A stretch of DNA of 64,000 bases from positions 62,001 to 126,000 of the forward strand of contig CAJXVS010000008.1 in NCBI GenBank assembly GCA_913061265.1, in the 5' to 3' direction. This stretch comes from an uncultured Halobacteriovorax sp. Lineage in GTDB: Bacteria; Bdellovibrionota; Bacteriovoracia; Bacteriovoracales; Bacteriovoracaceae. Numbering within the stretch: position 1 is the first letter of the stretch; the number at the start of each line of letters is the position of its first letter. The notes under the pieces are model-generated. The model saw nothing but the letters and a program-made list of their open reading frames with translations. It had not been told where the DNA came from and did not search any database. Below, piece after piece: positions 1-8,031 of this stretch. The translations under genes and the position numbers were made by a program.

Positions 1-121
1 TTGCGCCACCTGCTCCGCTTCCGATAATGACAACATCATAATGATCAACAAAGCCTTTCTTTAATAAGGCTCCATCCCAGATCTTAAAGTTCTCTGTTAA
101 AAAAGGATCTTTAAAACTCAT
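1..121 (-). CDS. GMC-family oxidoreductase, N-terminal fragment (runs off the window)
   Basis: The minus-strand frame opens with ATG at 121 and reads to the window edge (about 40 residues). It ends in a Rossmann FAD-binding start, HYDVVIIGSGAGGA, which matches the dinucleotide-binding GxGxxG fingerprint of GMC oxidoreductases. Its ATG overlaps the TGA stop of the upstream small-subunit gene as ATGA, so the two are translationally coupled. In this family a periplasmic or membrane GMC dehydrogenase subunit is commonly paired with a gluconate-2-dehydrogenase-subunit-3-like partner. The substrate cannot be told from this fragment. Confidence 0.75.
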   Translation of the reverse strand, partial: MSFKDPFLTENFKIWDGALLKKGFVDHYDVVIIGSGAGGA

Positions 122-633
122 AGTGATTCTTCCCTATCAAGCACTGGAGGACCGGGATAACCAATTGTGGGCCATGACCTCTCCATAGAGTAGTAGCTAG
201 CATTAACGAGCTCACAAAGAGCGCTATAGGCCGAGCGGTAAAGTTCTAAGTTATGATGACTCCAGCTCACTAGGAGAGCGTCAATCTCTTCAAAGCTAGC
301 TTCACTCCAGGGAGAATTTCTTCCTGTGCTCCATCTAAGAGGACGCCACTTAAAAAGAAGGAGCAACTCTCCTACCTCTCCTTGAACCGATGGACTAAGT
401 CCTTTGATGGCCGCTTCAATATTTTGAAGGACCTCAGGAATTTCATTCTGATTTAATTCAGTGCCATCTAAGATGACCGGAATAAAGGCCTTAAGTGTGG
501 CAGCGTCAGACTTATCTAAGATCTTAAACCCGGGCATTGCTTCAAAGTCTAAGGACTTACTAATTGAAAAGGCTCCGCCTAATAAAAAAGCAGCGCTAAA
601 ACCAAGCTTAAAGAACGTTCTTCTATAGATCAT
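118..633 (-). CDS. Gluconate 2-dehydrogenase subunit 3-like small subunit with Tat-type leader
   Basis: The protein has about 171 residues. The leader begins MIYRRTFFK followed by a hydrophobic stretch, a twin-arginine-like signal consistent with export of a folded cofactor-bound complex. The body (ATLKAFIPVILDGTEL, then a C-terminal GYPGPP) has the look of the small helical partner of membrane-associated GMC dehydrogenases. The stop codon overlaps the start of the downstream GMC oxidoreductase, which supports a two-subunit enzyme. I chose ATG at 633 over an in-frame TTG at 642 because the purine-rich GGA lies at better spacing before 633. The electron acceptor and substrate are unknown. Confidence 0.65.
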   Translation of the reverse strand: MIYRRTFFKLGFSAAFLLGGAFSISKSLDFEAMPGFKILDKSDAATLKAFIPVILDGTELNQNEIPEVLQNIEAAIKGLSPSVQGEVGELLLLFKWRPLRWSTGRNSPWSEASFEEIDALLVSWSHHNLELYRSAYSALCELVNASYYSMERSWPTIGYPGPPVLDREESL

Positions 634-1387
634 TTTCTTCAATCCAATAAAAAGCGGGATTGGCCTTTACTAATTCACTAATACTACAGCGTACATGTCC
701 CTTATCTGAATCTGGGTGATTTCTTCTTTGATGAACCTCTGGGCCTGTTGAAGTATTCGCATCTAGCTCTTTCCAACCAGAGAGAAGATCAACGGTTTTC
801 TTTTTCTCGTTCATTCCTACTAAGACCACATAATGCCAACCACCAGATTTATTATCTTTAGAATTAAGGCAAGCGGGAATATTATGAATCAAAGAGATGA
901 CGGGAATATCTTTTTCTAAGAGCTTCTTTAAGTGAGATATCTTTTTAGAGGATCCTGTCTTTGCCTTAAGTCTTTTAACCACTAACTTTCTAGAATCTTT
1001 TTGATTCGATTTCTCGACAAAACTTTTTAATCCTTTCACCATAAAGTTAGGAAGAGTAAAGCTTTGGTTGTAGCGCTTCTTATCTGGAGCTTTTGCTTTT
1101 GCTGGCGCTTTTTGCGTCCATGAAGCTTTATAGAATTCCTTGATCGTCTTATCTGGGTGAACACTTCCATCAAAGCTATCTTCGCTCATGATCTCAAAGT
1201 CTTTTTGTCCCTGCCAATAACTTAAGAGCATGGCCGCAGCGATAGGGCCACAGCCCTCGAAGCGTTTTACACTGCCCCCTCTAGGGTCATCAATAACTCT
1301 TTGTTCTATTGATTTTACAAAGGGGATATAACTTGAAAATGCAGAGCTTGATATAATCAAGGCTCCTAATAGGATTATGGTTTTCAT
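623..1387 (-). CDS. Exported C39-like cysteine peptidase
   Basis: The 254-residue protein starts with a signal peptide (residues 1-18, MKTIILLGALIISSSAFSS). A nucleophile motif, FEGCGPIAAAMLLSYW, places Cys46 in the context typical of the papain-like C39/C39_2 fold. The matching histidine is in GGWHYVVLVG (His185). Between them is a long Lys-rich insert. The 3' end overlaps the Tat-leader small-subunit gene by 11 bases, so it probably belongs to the same minus-strand transcript. It is likely a secreted peptidase or amidase acting in the periplasm or outside the cell. The substrate is unknown. Confidence 0.6.
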   Translation of the reverse strand: MKTIILLGALIISSSAFSSYIPFVKSIEQRVIDDPRGGSVKRFEGCGPIAAAMLLSYWQGQKDFEIMSEDSFDGSVHPDKTIKEFYKASWTQKAPAKAKAPDKKRYNQSFTLPNFMVKGLKSFVEKSNQKDSRKLVVKRLKAKTGSSKKISHLKKLLEKDIPVISLIHNIPACLNSKDNKSGGWHYVVLVGMNEKKKTVDLLSGWKELDANTSTGPEVHQRRNHPDSDKGHVRCSISELVKANPAFYWIEENDL

Positions 1388-1419
1388 AACTTTATTATGA
1401 ACAAGAGCCTATCAATTGA

Positions 1420-1911
1420 CTAGTTTTGAGAGGCTCCATCACCTTGGCGTTGACGCCTCTTCTTTCTTCGTTCGATCCGGGCCTTTCTTTTCTCTGCCTT
1501 AGACATGTTTGACCTCTTTTGTCGCCTTTTTAGTCGGCGCTCTGCCTTTCTCTTCTTCATCTTTTTGAAGCGTTTCTTTTTCTCTTCGGGTGAGAGGCCT
1601 TTGAATTTTTCAAAACGCTTTAAGAGTTTAGCTTTTTTCTCGGGACTGAGGTTTTTGAATTTTTTATGATTCTTTCTTATTCTTGTTTTTTTATCAGAAG
1701 ATAAACCATCAAATTTTTTGAACCTCTTTTGAAGCCTGTCTTTCTTCTCTTTAGGAAGCTTCTTCCATTTGCGGTAAAACTTTCTTATCTTTTGTCTCTC
1801 GCCTTTAGAGAGGTCTTTCCATTTTTTCTCACTAGCTACTTCTGCGAAACCAAGAGTAGAAACAGCAAAAAAGAGAGTTAAAAATATGATAAAGGTTTTA
1901 ATCCCTCTCAT
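1420..1911 (-). CDS. Exported DUF3106-like basic repeat protein, last gene of the sigma-factor operon
   Basis: The 163-residue protein has a signal peptide (about residues 1-23, ending GFA) and then an extremely Lys/Arg-rich mature part. It contains short repeats of the form W/F-K-x-L-s-x-e-x-r-x-k-l-x-K (WKDLSKGERQKIRKFYRKW, FKNLSPEKKAKLLKRF, FKGLSPEEKKK). This repeat is characteristic of DUF3106. In other proteobacteria DUF3106 genes sit beside ECF sigma factors, as here. It overlaps the small acidic gene upstream by four bases. The acidic partner and the basic repeat could interact, which is inference. The function is unknown. Confidence 0.65.
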   Translation of the reverse strand: MRGIKTFIIFLTLFFAVSTLGFAEVASEKKWKDLSKGERQKIRKFYRKWKKLPKEKKDRLQKRFKKFDGLSSDKKTRIRKNHKKFKNLSPEKKAKLLKRFEKFKGLSPEEKKKRFKKMKKRKAERRLKRRQKRSNMSKAEKRKARIERRKKRRQRQGDGASQN

Positions 1912-2108
1912 TTTCTCTCCTCAGTTTGAATATTAACGGCATTTTCTATTTCCATTCTATCTAAGTCCTCTAAGTCAACATCATCTTCTAATAACTCTAA
2001 GTTCGAAAAGAACTCCAGCTGCTTTAAAATCTCTTTATCCTCAGCTCCTAAGTCCTCAGCATAGCAAAAGCTTAAGCTGAGAAATAGGAGCATTAAGCCT
2101 ATCTTCAA
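1908..2108 (-). CDS. Small acidic exported protein in the sigma-factor operon
   Basis: The 66-residue protein has a signal peptide (residues 1-17, ending CYA) followed by a strongly acidic mature peptide rich in Glu, Asp and Leu (ELLEDDVDLEDLDRME). Both ends overlap its neighbours by four bases (ATGA type), tying it to the candidate anti-sigma gene upstream and the basic DUF3106-like gene downstream. The acidic LEDL-type pattern resembles the C-terminal tail of the preceding protein. I do not recognise a named family. It may be a periplasmic sensor or inhibitor partner in the sigma pathway. Confidence 0.6.
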   Translation of the reverse strand: MKIGLMLLFLSLSFCYAEDLGAEDKEILKQLEFFSNLELLEDDVDLEDLDRMEIENAVNIQTEERK

Positions 2109-2452
2109 GAAGCATCTCCAATAAGAACTTCCCAGTCCTCATCAGTTAGGTCTTCAAATTGTTCTAAATCTTCCATTAATTCCATATTAGCAAGCATGGT
2201 CTCATTCTCTACAATCTCTAAACTGGCAAAGGCATCACTTCCTAGCTCTTGGTCTTGAAATTGATAAACACCCACAATCGCCACCACTAAGACCATCGCG
2301 GCCAGCATATGCTTAACTTGAAAAGTATTAAAAAGAGAGTTCTTATCACCGAACTCCTCTTTGAAATTAGATAAGAATTCTTGTTCAGACTTCTTCCCGA
2401 ACTCATCCTTCGACACTAACTTTTCTTTTAAAATATTAAGAAATGACTTCAC
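2105..2452 (-). CDS. Single-pass membrane protein, candidate anti-sigma factor
   Basis: The 115-residue protein has a charged cytoplasmic-looking N-terminus (about 47 residues), one transmembrane segment (MLAAMVLVVAIVGVYQF, about 49-65) and an acidic tail ending EDLTDEDWEVLIGDAS. It begins within one base of the ECF sigma stop codon. Size, topology and position are those expected of a small anti-sigma factor, comparable with DUF3619-type proteins beside RpoE-like factors in other proteobacteria. No zinc-binding HxxxCxxC anti-sigma motif is visible, so regulation by this protein is inferred from context. Confidence 0.5.
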   Translation of the reverse strand: MKSFLNILKEKLVSKDEFGKKSEQEFLSNFKEEFGDKNSLFNTFQVKHMLAAMVLVVAIVGVYQFQDQELGSDAFASLEIVENETMLANMELMEDLEQFEDLTDEDWEVLIGDAS

Positions 2453-3066
2453 TACTCATCCTTTAATTGTTTCTTATACTCTTCTACAAATCTTTTTCTT
2501 GCTCTAAATAAAACTGACTTCACTGAGCTTAGGCTCTTTCCCGTCATCTCACTTATCTCTTCGTAGCTAAGCTCTGATAAACTGGCTAAGCTTAGGATTT
2601 CTTTTTGCGCTCCTGGGAGCTTATTTAAAACTGCCATGATCTCTTCGGTGCGAGCATTCTTAATCAATTGCATTTCAGCACTATCACTCTCATCTTCGAT
2701 CATAGCGATTGCATCGCGGTCATCTTCTTCTCGTGTCATATCTTCTATAAGGAGGTCTCGCTTCTTCCTTAAATAATCAAGGGCCGTATTCCGAGCGATA
2801 GTCCAAAGCCATGGCTTAAGCGCCTTTTCATCCTGAAACTGGCTCCTATGCCGGTACAGTTTAAAGAAAGCTTCCTGCGCTACTTCCTCCACAACAGACT
2901 TATCAAAGATCAAGTTACCCATATAGGTCATGACCGCTTTTCTATGCCTCTTATAAAGGTGTTCATAGGCCTTTTGATGATCCTTATCGCGAACGAGGCT
3001 CATGAGCTCTTCATCTGAAAGCTTTCCTAACATTACGAGTGAAAGACCTAAAAAGTTGCGCGACAA
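2452..3066 (-). CDS. ECF-type RNA polymerase sigma factor
   Basis: The protein has about 204 residues. Sigma region 2 is clear: YKRHRKAVMTYMGNL, then EEVAQEAFFKLYRHR and KPWLWTIARNTALDYLRK. Sigma region 4 is LPGAQKEILSLASLSELS followed by a helix-turn-helix ending SSVKSVLFRARKRF. This is a group IV (ECF, RpoE-like) sigma factor. The TTG at 3066 is preceded by AAAGG at good spacing. The ATG at 3033 (MLGKLSDEEL) is the alternative and lies closer to the conserved region. It heads a four-gene operon with the candidate anti-sigma and two exported proteins, suggesting an envelope-stress or envelope-composition regulon. Confidence 0.9.
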   Translation of the reverse strand: MSRNFLGLSLVMLGKLSDEELMSLVRDKDHQKAYEHLYKRHRKAVMTYMGNLIFDKSVVEEVAQEAFFKLYRHRSQFQDEKALKPWLWTIARNTALDYLRKKRDLLIEDMTREEDDRDAIAMIEDESDSAEMQLIKNARTEEIMAVLNKLPGAQKEILSLASLSELSYEEISEMTGKSLSSVKSVLFRARKRFVEEYKKQLKDE

Positions 3067-3198
3067 GATTATCTACCTTTAAAAACGAGTACTTATGGTT
3101 TTATTTATAAAAATGGCGAATAAACGCAACTTTTGAATCCCACCTGCCGTAAAGCTCTCAGAAGAAATGACCGCTAACCAATCAACAAAAGGAATATT

Positions 3199-3690
3199 AT
3201 GAAATTATCAACAATTCTCCTCATGGCCGCAACCCTATTTCTGAGTTTTTCCGTAAACGCTGAAGGTTCTAAAGCCGATAAAAGACAAGACCTTCAAAGA
3301 AAACGTATCAAACAAGGTGTGAGATCTGGAGAGCTGACAAAACGCGAGGCTAAGAACTTAAAGAGTGATCAAAAGAAGATTAAAAAAATAGAGAGAAGAC
3401 TTGAGAGTGATGGAAAAGTAACGAAGGCTGAAAAAAGACGCTTAAACAAGGCACAGAATAAGACTTCAAAGAAGATCTTTAAAAAGAAACATAATAAAAA
3501 AGACCGTCAAGCAAAGAAAGACAGAGTCAAGAAGGCCAAAAAGAAAAAACAAAGAATTAAGCATGCTCGTAAGAAATCTTCAGCAAAAGCAACATCGAGA
3601 ATTAATAAAGCACGCAAGAAACAAGTAGCTAAAAAGAAAAAAAGAGTTGCTCACGCAAGAAGAAAGCATAGCGCTCAAAGCAACGATTAA
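3199..3690 (+). CDS. Exported Lys/Arg-rich protein with a DGKVT-type motif
   Basis: The 163-residue protein has a signal peptide (residues 1-21, ending VNA). The mature part has the pattern IKQGVRSGELTKREAKNL ... ESDGKVTKAEKRRLNKAQN ... KKHNKK, which recurs in small exported hypothetical proteins of proteobacteria. The two 'x-G-x-L/V-T-x-x-E' segments resemble short EF-hand-like helix-loop-helix units. Beyond residue 90 it is almost pure Lys/Arg/Ala. It is divergently transcribed from the ECF sigma operon and followed by a good terminator. It could be a sigma-regulated stress protein; the function is unknown. Confidence 0.65.
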   Translation: MKLSTILLMAATLFLSFSVNAEGSKADKRQDLQRKRIKQGVRSGELTKREAKNLKSDQKKIKKIERRLESDGKVTKAEKRRLNKAQNKTSKKIFKKKHNKKDRQAKKDRVKKAKKKKQRIKHARKKSSAKATSRINKARKKQVAKKKKRVAHARRKHSAQSND

Positions 3691-3702
3691 TACTTTAGGA
3701 AT

Positions 3703-3733
3703 GCCAAGCGCTCCCTTTGCGCTTGGCTTCTTT
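3703..3733 (+). terminator. Rho-independent terminator
   Basis: A perfect 9-bp stem, GCCAAGCGC / GCGCTTGGC with a 7-nt loop, is followed by TTCTTT. It lies 13 bases after the stop of the basic exported protein. Confidence 0.85.
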
Positions 3734-3810
3734 CAGATACTTAGCTCACTACTTGAATTAAACCTCCCCTTGAAGTATTAACTAGTCCATAAACTCTCTC
3801 TGGTACTAGA

Positions 3811-4581
3811 ATGAACCTAAAATATGTTCTGTCGGCTTTTGCTCTTCTTCTTTCTCTTAATGCCGAATCAAAGAACCTTGGGCATAGACTAGGCAGTGAT
3901 TATCATAAGCACCTTCCTGAGAACTCCCTATCGGTTTTAGAGGCCTCTATCTATGGCATAGGTGGCAAAGACGCCATCATGGGAGATGACCGCTTTATCT
4001 ACTTTGAATTCGATATTCAAGAAACCTTAGATAACCAGCTTGTCCTCTTTCACGATAAAGACTTTAAGAGAATGATTCCTAACAAGGGCGTTAATAAAGC
4101 GGTGTATAAGCAGATTATTCAAAATGTCTTTGAGAGAACAGGAAAGAGGTACAAATATAAAAAACTAAGAGTAGAGCTAGTCACTCTTAAAGAGATGCAA
4201 TCACTTTATTTGAACGCAAATATTTTATATAAAGTTCCAAGCCTTGAAGAAGTCTTAAATTTTGCCATTGTTCATAAGGTAAAGAAGCCCATGGTGCTAG
4301 AAATCAAAAAACTTCACAGCAATACAGGTAGAGATAAGGCGCTTAATCTTATGCAAAATTTTAAACTTAGCTATGGGGATAACTCTGAGATTAGCTTCAC
4401 AAGATATTATGACTACCCGCTTGAACTAACTATAACTTTCCTCGCCTTTCCTAAGGCGGTTGAATATAGCTTTCCTAATGAGTCTTTAAAGAGAAGCTAC
4501 TGCAAAAGAATCCAAGAGATGGGTTTTGGTGGTATCTATAGAGCGAGAAAGCATAAATTTGATTTCTGCTCGCTCTATTAA
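3811..4581 (+). CDS. Exported glycerophosphodiester phosphodiesterase-like protein
   Basis: The 256-residue protein has a short signal peptide (about 1-19). GDPD-fold signatures follow: GHRLGSDYHKHLPENS (His25-Arg26 and Glu37-Asn38), then FEFDIQETLDNQLVLFHDKD with metal-binding Glu66/Asp68 and catalytic His81, and later VLEIKK. In the family these residues hydrolyse glycerophosphodiesters to glycerol-3-phosphate and an alcohol such as ethanolamine. Export suggests action in the periplasm or on prey lipid. No Shine-Dalgarno sequence is evident. It converges with the PLA2-like gene, with 3 bases between the stops. Confidence 0.7.
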   Translation: MNLKYVLSAFALLLSLNAESKNLGHRLGSDYHKHLPENSLSVLEASIYGIGGKDAIMGDDRFIYFEFDIQETLDNQLVLFHDKDFKRMIPNKGVNKAVYKQIIQNVFERTGKRYKYKKLRVELVTLKEMQSLYLNANILYKVPSLEEVLNFAIVHKVKKPMVLEIKKLHSNTGRDKALNLMQNFKLSYGDNSEISFTRYYDYPLELTITFLAFPKAVEYSFPNESLKRSYCKRIQEMGFGGIYRARKHKFDFCSLY

Positions 4582-4584
4582 GTA

Positions 4585-5196
4585 TTAGTACTGATCTTGA
4601 GGAAATAAAGCAGCATCTCGGTTATAGATCCTATAAACAATCTCAAGCCTTTTATCATAACTTAACATCTCAACCTCAGGTGGAAGTTTAAGCTCTACCG
4701 CCAATAGATGCCTTTGAAGTTCAAAGCGCGCTATCATATAAGAGATTTGATCAAGAGTTAAATCAGGACTTACTCTTTCAATTTCAAAGATGATGCCGTC
4801 AAATTTTTCAAAATGCATCTTCTTCTCTTCAAGGGTCATTGTTTTATAAGACCTACCGTTTTTGAAACCATAACCCCAACGCCAAGGAAGACCAGAGTTT
4901 GGAAGGCCGCCAGTTAGGACACCTAACTCCATAAGACCACCGTGAAACTCTGATGTTTCTTCAGCAACACATTGGCCTAATAAGGCATCGGCCTTAAGTT
5001 TCTCTTCTTTCTTACCACCAACCCAATAAGACATATCGTGAGTTATGCAGCAGTGAACCCATTTATTATCTTCAACTAAAGGAACACCATCAGGGTACAT
5101 AGAGCAGCCATCTGATTGAAAGCTTTGAAGCTCTTCAGAGAAAACTGAACCAGAGAGTAAAAGAGTGATCACAAAGATCATAAGTTTCTTAAGCAT
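4585..5196 (-). CDS. Exported phospholipase A2-like protein
   Basis: The protein has about 203 residues with a signal peptide ending near VFS|EE. It contains FQSDGCSMYPDG and then WVHCCITHDMSYWVGG, which has the CCxxHD arrangement of the phospholipase A2 active site (His and Asp dyad). Further Cys residues could form disulfides. I chose ATG at 5196 because AGGATCAATC precedes it; a TTG lies 15 bases upstream. Phospholipid hydrolysis is a family-level inference, and the usual PLA2 calcium loop is not obvious. It is convergent with the GDPD-like gene, so the two lipid enzymes are adjacent but not co-transcribed. Confidence 0.55.
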   Translation of the reverse strand: MLKKLMIFVITLLLSGSVFSEELQSFQSDGCSMYPDGVPLVEDNKWVHCCITHDMSYWVGGKKEEKLKADALLGQCVAEETSEFHGGLMELGVLTGGLPNSGLPWRWGYGFKNGRSYKTMTLEEKKMHFEKFDGIIFEIERVSPDLTLDQISYMIARFELQRHLLAVELKLPPEVEMLSYDKRLEIVYRIYNRDAALFPQDQY

Positions 5197-5329
5197 GATT
5201 GATCCTATCAATAGGTTTATATATCCTTATACTGACAGATTCCGGGCCCTTTAGAGAAAAAGGGGCCTTAGTAGATAGTTATTATATGTAAAAACTCTAG
5301 ACAGAGCTTATAGATTTTAGAGACTTAAC

Positions 5330-6595
5330 TTATTTGAACTCAGCCGGGTTTAAGTCTAAAAAGACCTTTCCTGACTCAACACCTTTATGAATAAGGTTAT
5401 AAACGCTAGCCGTATTGGCCCTAACTTTGGCAACATCGGAATCTTTAAACTTAAGATTGTTCTTTAGAAAGCTTACAAAGCTTGGATCACTCATCTTTTC
5501 ATTAAGAGAAGCTAGTTTATCAAAGGTCTCTTTTGAATAATGACGTATCTTTTTAAGAGCTCCGTCTTCAAGAGTTCTGTTTCTAAAAGCGATTCCACAA
5601 TCATTATCTTTTAGAAGAAGCCTCTTAACTAAACGAGCTCCTTTTGATTTCATAAGAGCTACTTGAGCTGGGTCTTCTTTCTTAAATTTCTCTTCAACTA
5701 ACTCTCCATTTTCAAAGAAGTAGTAATACTGATAAGCATTAGCATTTCCGTAACGGTCAAACTGAGACAAGATAGCGTCTATGATCAGCATGTCTGTAAA
5801 GTCTTTAAGGGCAAAGATAGAGCCTATATTTGAGAGGCTCTTAGAGAACTGTTTTGTTATTTCTCCACGCTTCTTTGCTTGCTTATAAAACTTAGTCTTT
5901 AAATAACCTGAAGTTCCTGATCCAAACATGGCTGAATAAGAAAGCTCACCTTTTGGGTTATCAAGAAGCGCTCCGAAACTTTGATCTTTTGATTCATTAA
6001 CCAACTTTGAAGAGCCGCTCTTTAATTGCTGAGTTAAAGTAACCCAGTTCTTTGGCAGCCAACCAGAGAAGCCTTTTGTCAGCTCAACTCCAAACTCTGC
6101 TTTTTTAATATGCTCCCGAAGATCGAGAGTTCTATAAACCGCTACTGGAACATTTCCAATATTAAGAAGCCTACCTATATGATAGTAACCAAGCATTGAT
6201 GGCACATAGCCACAGCTTGTTGAGACTTTAAACTTCGCTAGTTTTTTAGCAGTTGCCTTTATCTTATTCCCACACTCAGAGGCCAGAAACTGATCGCGGT
6301 CTGTTTCAGCTTTTAAGACAAAGACCTCAAGAGCTGGAGAAGTATTCTTAACTTTTGGGCAAACCGCAAGCTTAGATTTAACACCTTTATATTTGTATTG
6401 ATTTTCACTTGAATGAAAGTCCATCTTACAAAGCTTCTTTTGTTTCTTTAAGTCTTTAAGAGAATATTCTATTCCTTGATTGGTCCCGCTAATGGAAGCC
6501 ACATGACAGGCCTCTTCAAGGCCTGAAGGAGAAATGAATTCACTACCCATGAGGGGAGCAGATAATAGAGCGCTTAGGAGGATTAGATTTTTCAT
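5330..6595 (-). CDS. Exported protein with FAM20/PI-kinase-like catalytic motifs
   Basis: The 421-residue protein has a signal peptide (1-17, ending LMG). Most of it is unfamiliar, but residues 273-284 read DAILSQFDRYGN and about 328-336 LKDNDCGIA. This spacing (D-x2-N/D-R-x-x-N then a hydrophobic-D-x-D/N-x-G) recalls the catalytic loop and metal-binding Asp of HipA/FAM20/PI3K-like kinases. An upstream VAVYRTLDLREH could belong to the nucleotide-binding lobe. If so, it would be an exported kinase. It has its own promoter region and a Shine-Dalgarno sequence (GAAGG) partly inside a hairpin. The function remains unproven. Confidence 0.4.
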   Translation of the reverse strand: MKNLILLSALLSAPLMGSEFISPSGLEEACHVASISGTNQGIEYSLKDLKKQKKLCKMDFHSSENQYKYKGVKSKLAVCPKVKNTSPALEVFVLKAETDRDQFLASECGNKIKATAKKLAKFKVSTSCGYVPSMLGYYHIGRLLNIGNVPVAVYRTLDLREHIKKAEFGVELTKGFSGWLPKNWVTLTQQLKSGSSKLVNESKDQSFGALLDNPKGELSYSAMFGSGTSGYLKTKFYKQAKKRGEITKQFSKSLSNIGSIFALKDFTDMLIIDAILSQFDRYGNANAYQYYYFFENGELVEEKFKKEDPAQVALMKSKGARLVKRLLLKDNDCGIAFRNRTLEDGALKKIRHYSKETFDKLASLNEKMSDPSFVSFLKNNLKFKDSDVAKVRANTASVYNLIHKGVESGKVFLDLNPAEFK

Positions 6596-6596
6596 A

Positions 6597-6617
6597 GGGC
6601 CCTTCTAGCAAGGACCC
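6597..6617 (-). promoter_or_regulatory. Hairpin covering the ribosome binding site of the kinase-like gene
   Basis: In the minus-strand transcript GGGUCC pairs with GGGCCC across a 9-nt loop. The 3' arm overlaps the GGG of the GAAGGGCCC Shine-Dalgarno just before the ATG at 6595. It could modulate translation; this is seen from complementarity only. Confidence 0.3.
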
Positions 6618-6644
6618 TGAAAATGAGCTAGAGAGTTGTAATTA

Positions 6645-7799
6645 TTACTGTAAACCTAGCTCTTTTTGAACAATATCATGACGGCGTATGCTTAGGTGAG
6701 AATAGGGCCTTATACGCTCTGGAAGGCCTGTTTTATCGACTTTTTGCCCATTCGTAAGATATGCGTCGAAGCTCACTTTGCCGGTGTCTAAATCGATCTC
6801 AACCTGCCCGTAGCCTCTTGGAGACCTGGACCTTGTTCTTTGATCTAAGTAGCGGTTCCCATGACCTAAGCATGGCATTGAGAGCACGTTTAACGAATCC
6901 TCGAGGGCCTCGTTATTATGATGAACAACTCCCGGGTAATAAGCATGAGAGTGCCCAAAGATGGCGAGGCTAATATCCCCTTCTTTAAAGATCTGCTCTA
7001 AAGAATTTGTTCTTTTGCCTTGTTGCTCATTGGCCATGATCTCGTAGTACTTTCCTCGTCCGCTGCTTGAGTGCTTAGACTTTGAAAGAACCGGGTACAT
7101 TGGCACATGCCCAAAGGCGATCCTTGCTACTGCCCCTCTTGCTTGAGGAGTTTTAAGTTGGTTTGCAATCCAATCTCGTTGAGTCACCCCATTAACTGAT
7201 CTATCTCTTAATGAATAAGTTCTTACGTCATCCATAGAAATAAAGAAGACGTTCTTATAAAGAAAGGAATAATAAAAGGGATAGGCCTCACTAGAGATCA
7301 TAGTAACCCCGGGAATCCTAGGGCTCCAAAACGTTTTATAATAACCACGCTCTCGTTCAATATTGGCATCATGATTTCCCGGGCTAGGGGCGAAGGGAAT
7401 ACCAGAATTTAAGATCGGGTTAAGGATCTTTTGCTCAAAAGAAGTCCACATCTGATCAAAGCGAGATGCGGGAAACCTCTTTTTATAATCTTCACCACTG
7501 GTGAAATCGCCGGTTCCTAAAATAAGATCATAACCAGAATTTAAAATATGCCCCATTCCAGATGTTACGCTACTGGCGTAATTTGGGTCGCCGAGGGATC
7601 CATTCAGATCTCCTAGGACACCAATCTTAAGAAGGCCTTTAACACCTTCCACTGGTGGCGTGGAGTCGCCGGGGTTTGGAGCTGGTCTCACAATAGGTGG
7701 AGCTCCGTCAGTTGGACTGTCTTCTGCCGTATCTTCTTCCTGAGTTTCTTGGCAGCCTAATAATAAAAGTAAAAGCATAAAGCTAAGTGTGTAACGCAT
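6645..7799 (-). CDS. Lipoprotein metallophosphoesterase (calcineurin-like)
   Basis: The 384-residue protein has a lipoprotein signal, MRYTLSFMLLLLLLGC with Cys16 as lipidation site, and a Pro/Asp-rich linker. Metal-binding motifs follow: GVLGDLNGS, LGTGDFTSG, SPGNHDANIER, IAFGHVPMYP and FGHSHAYYPG, the order GD - GD - GNHD - GH - GHxH of calcineurin-like phosphoesterases. The second residue of the first motif (DLN rather than DxH) resembles purple acid-phosphatase-type members. It is probably an outer-membrane-anchored phosphatase or phosphodiesterase. A TATAAT box at 7853-7858 could serve as promoter. Confidence 0.85.
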   Translation of the reverse strand: MRYTLSFMLLLLLLGCQETQEEDTAEDSPTDGAPPIVRPAPNPGDSTPPVEGVKGLLKIGVLGDLNGSLGDPNYASSVTSGMGHILNSGYDLILGTGDFTSGEDYKKRFPASRFDQMWTSFEQKILNPILNSGIPFAPSPGNHDANIERERGYYKTFWSPRIPGVTMISSEAYPFYYSFLYKNVFFISMDDVRTYSLRDRSVNGVTQRDWIANQLKTPQARGAVARIAFGHVPMYPVLSKSKHSSSGRGKYYEIMANEQQGKRTNSLEQIFKEGDISLAIFGHSHAYYPGVVHHNNEALEDSLNVLSMPCLGHGNRYLDQRTRSRSPRGYGQVEIDLDTGKVSFDAYLTNGQKVDKTGLPERIRPYSHLSIRRHDIVQKELGLQ

Positions 7800-7852
7800 A
7801 TTTCATCCTTGAAGTTTACGTTGTGGCGTTTTTTGTTTTCGCCTTCTTAACT

Positions 7853-7858
7853 ATTATA
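7853..7858 (-). promoter_or_regulatory. Candidate -10 box for the metallophosphoesterase gene
   Basis: The minus strand reads TATAAT 53 bases before the ATG at 7799. No convincing -35 was found. The leader between them can form a GGCG...CGCC hairpin. Confidence 0.35.
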
Positions 7859-8031
7859 CCGCGAATTGATTTAGCCTTGGGAACCCTGTAACAAAAAGTT
7901 AACTTAAAAATGACATAAGTAACCGAGATAACGCTGCGAGAAAGGCATCTAAGCTGTCTAAACTTAAGACAGCGTCCGTAGTTTTTACAATGAAGTCCCT
8001 TAAAAAAGCGATTCGTTTTAAGCTATTAGTG

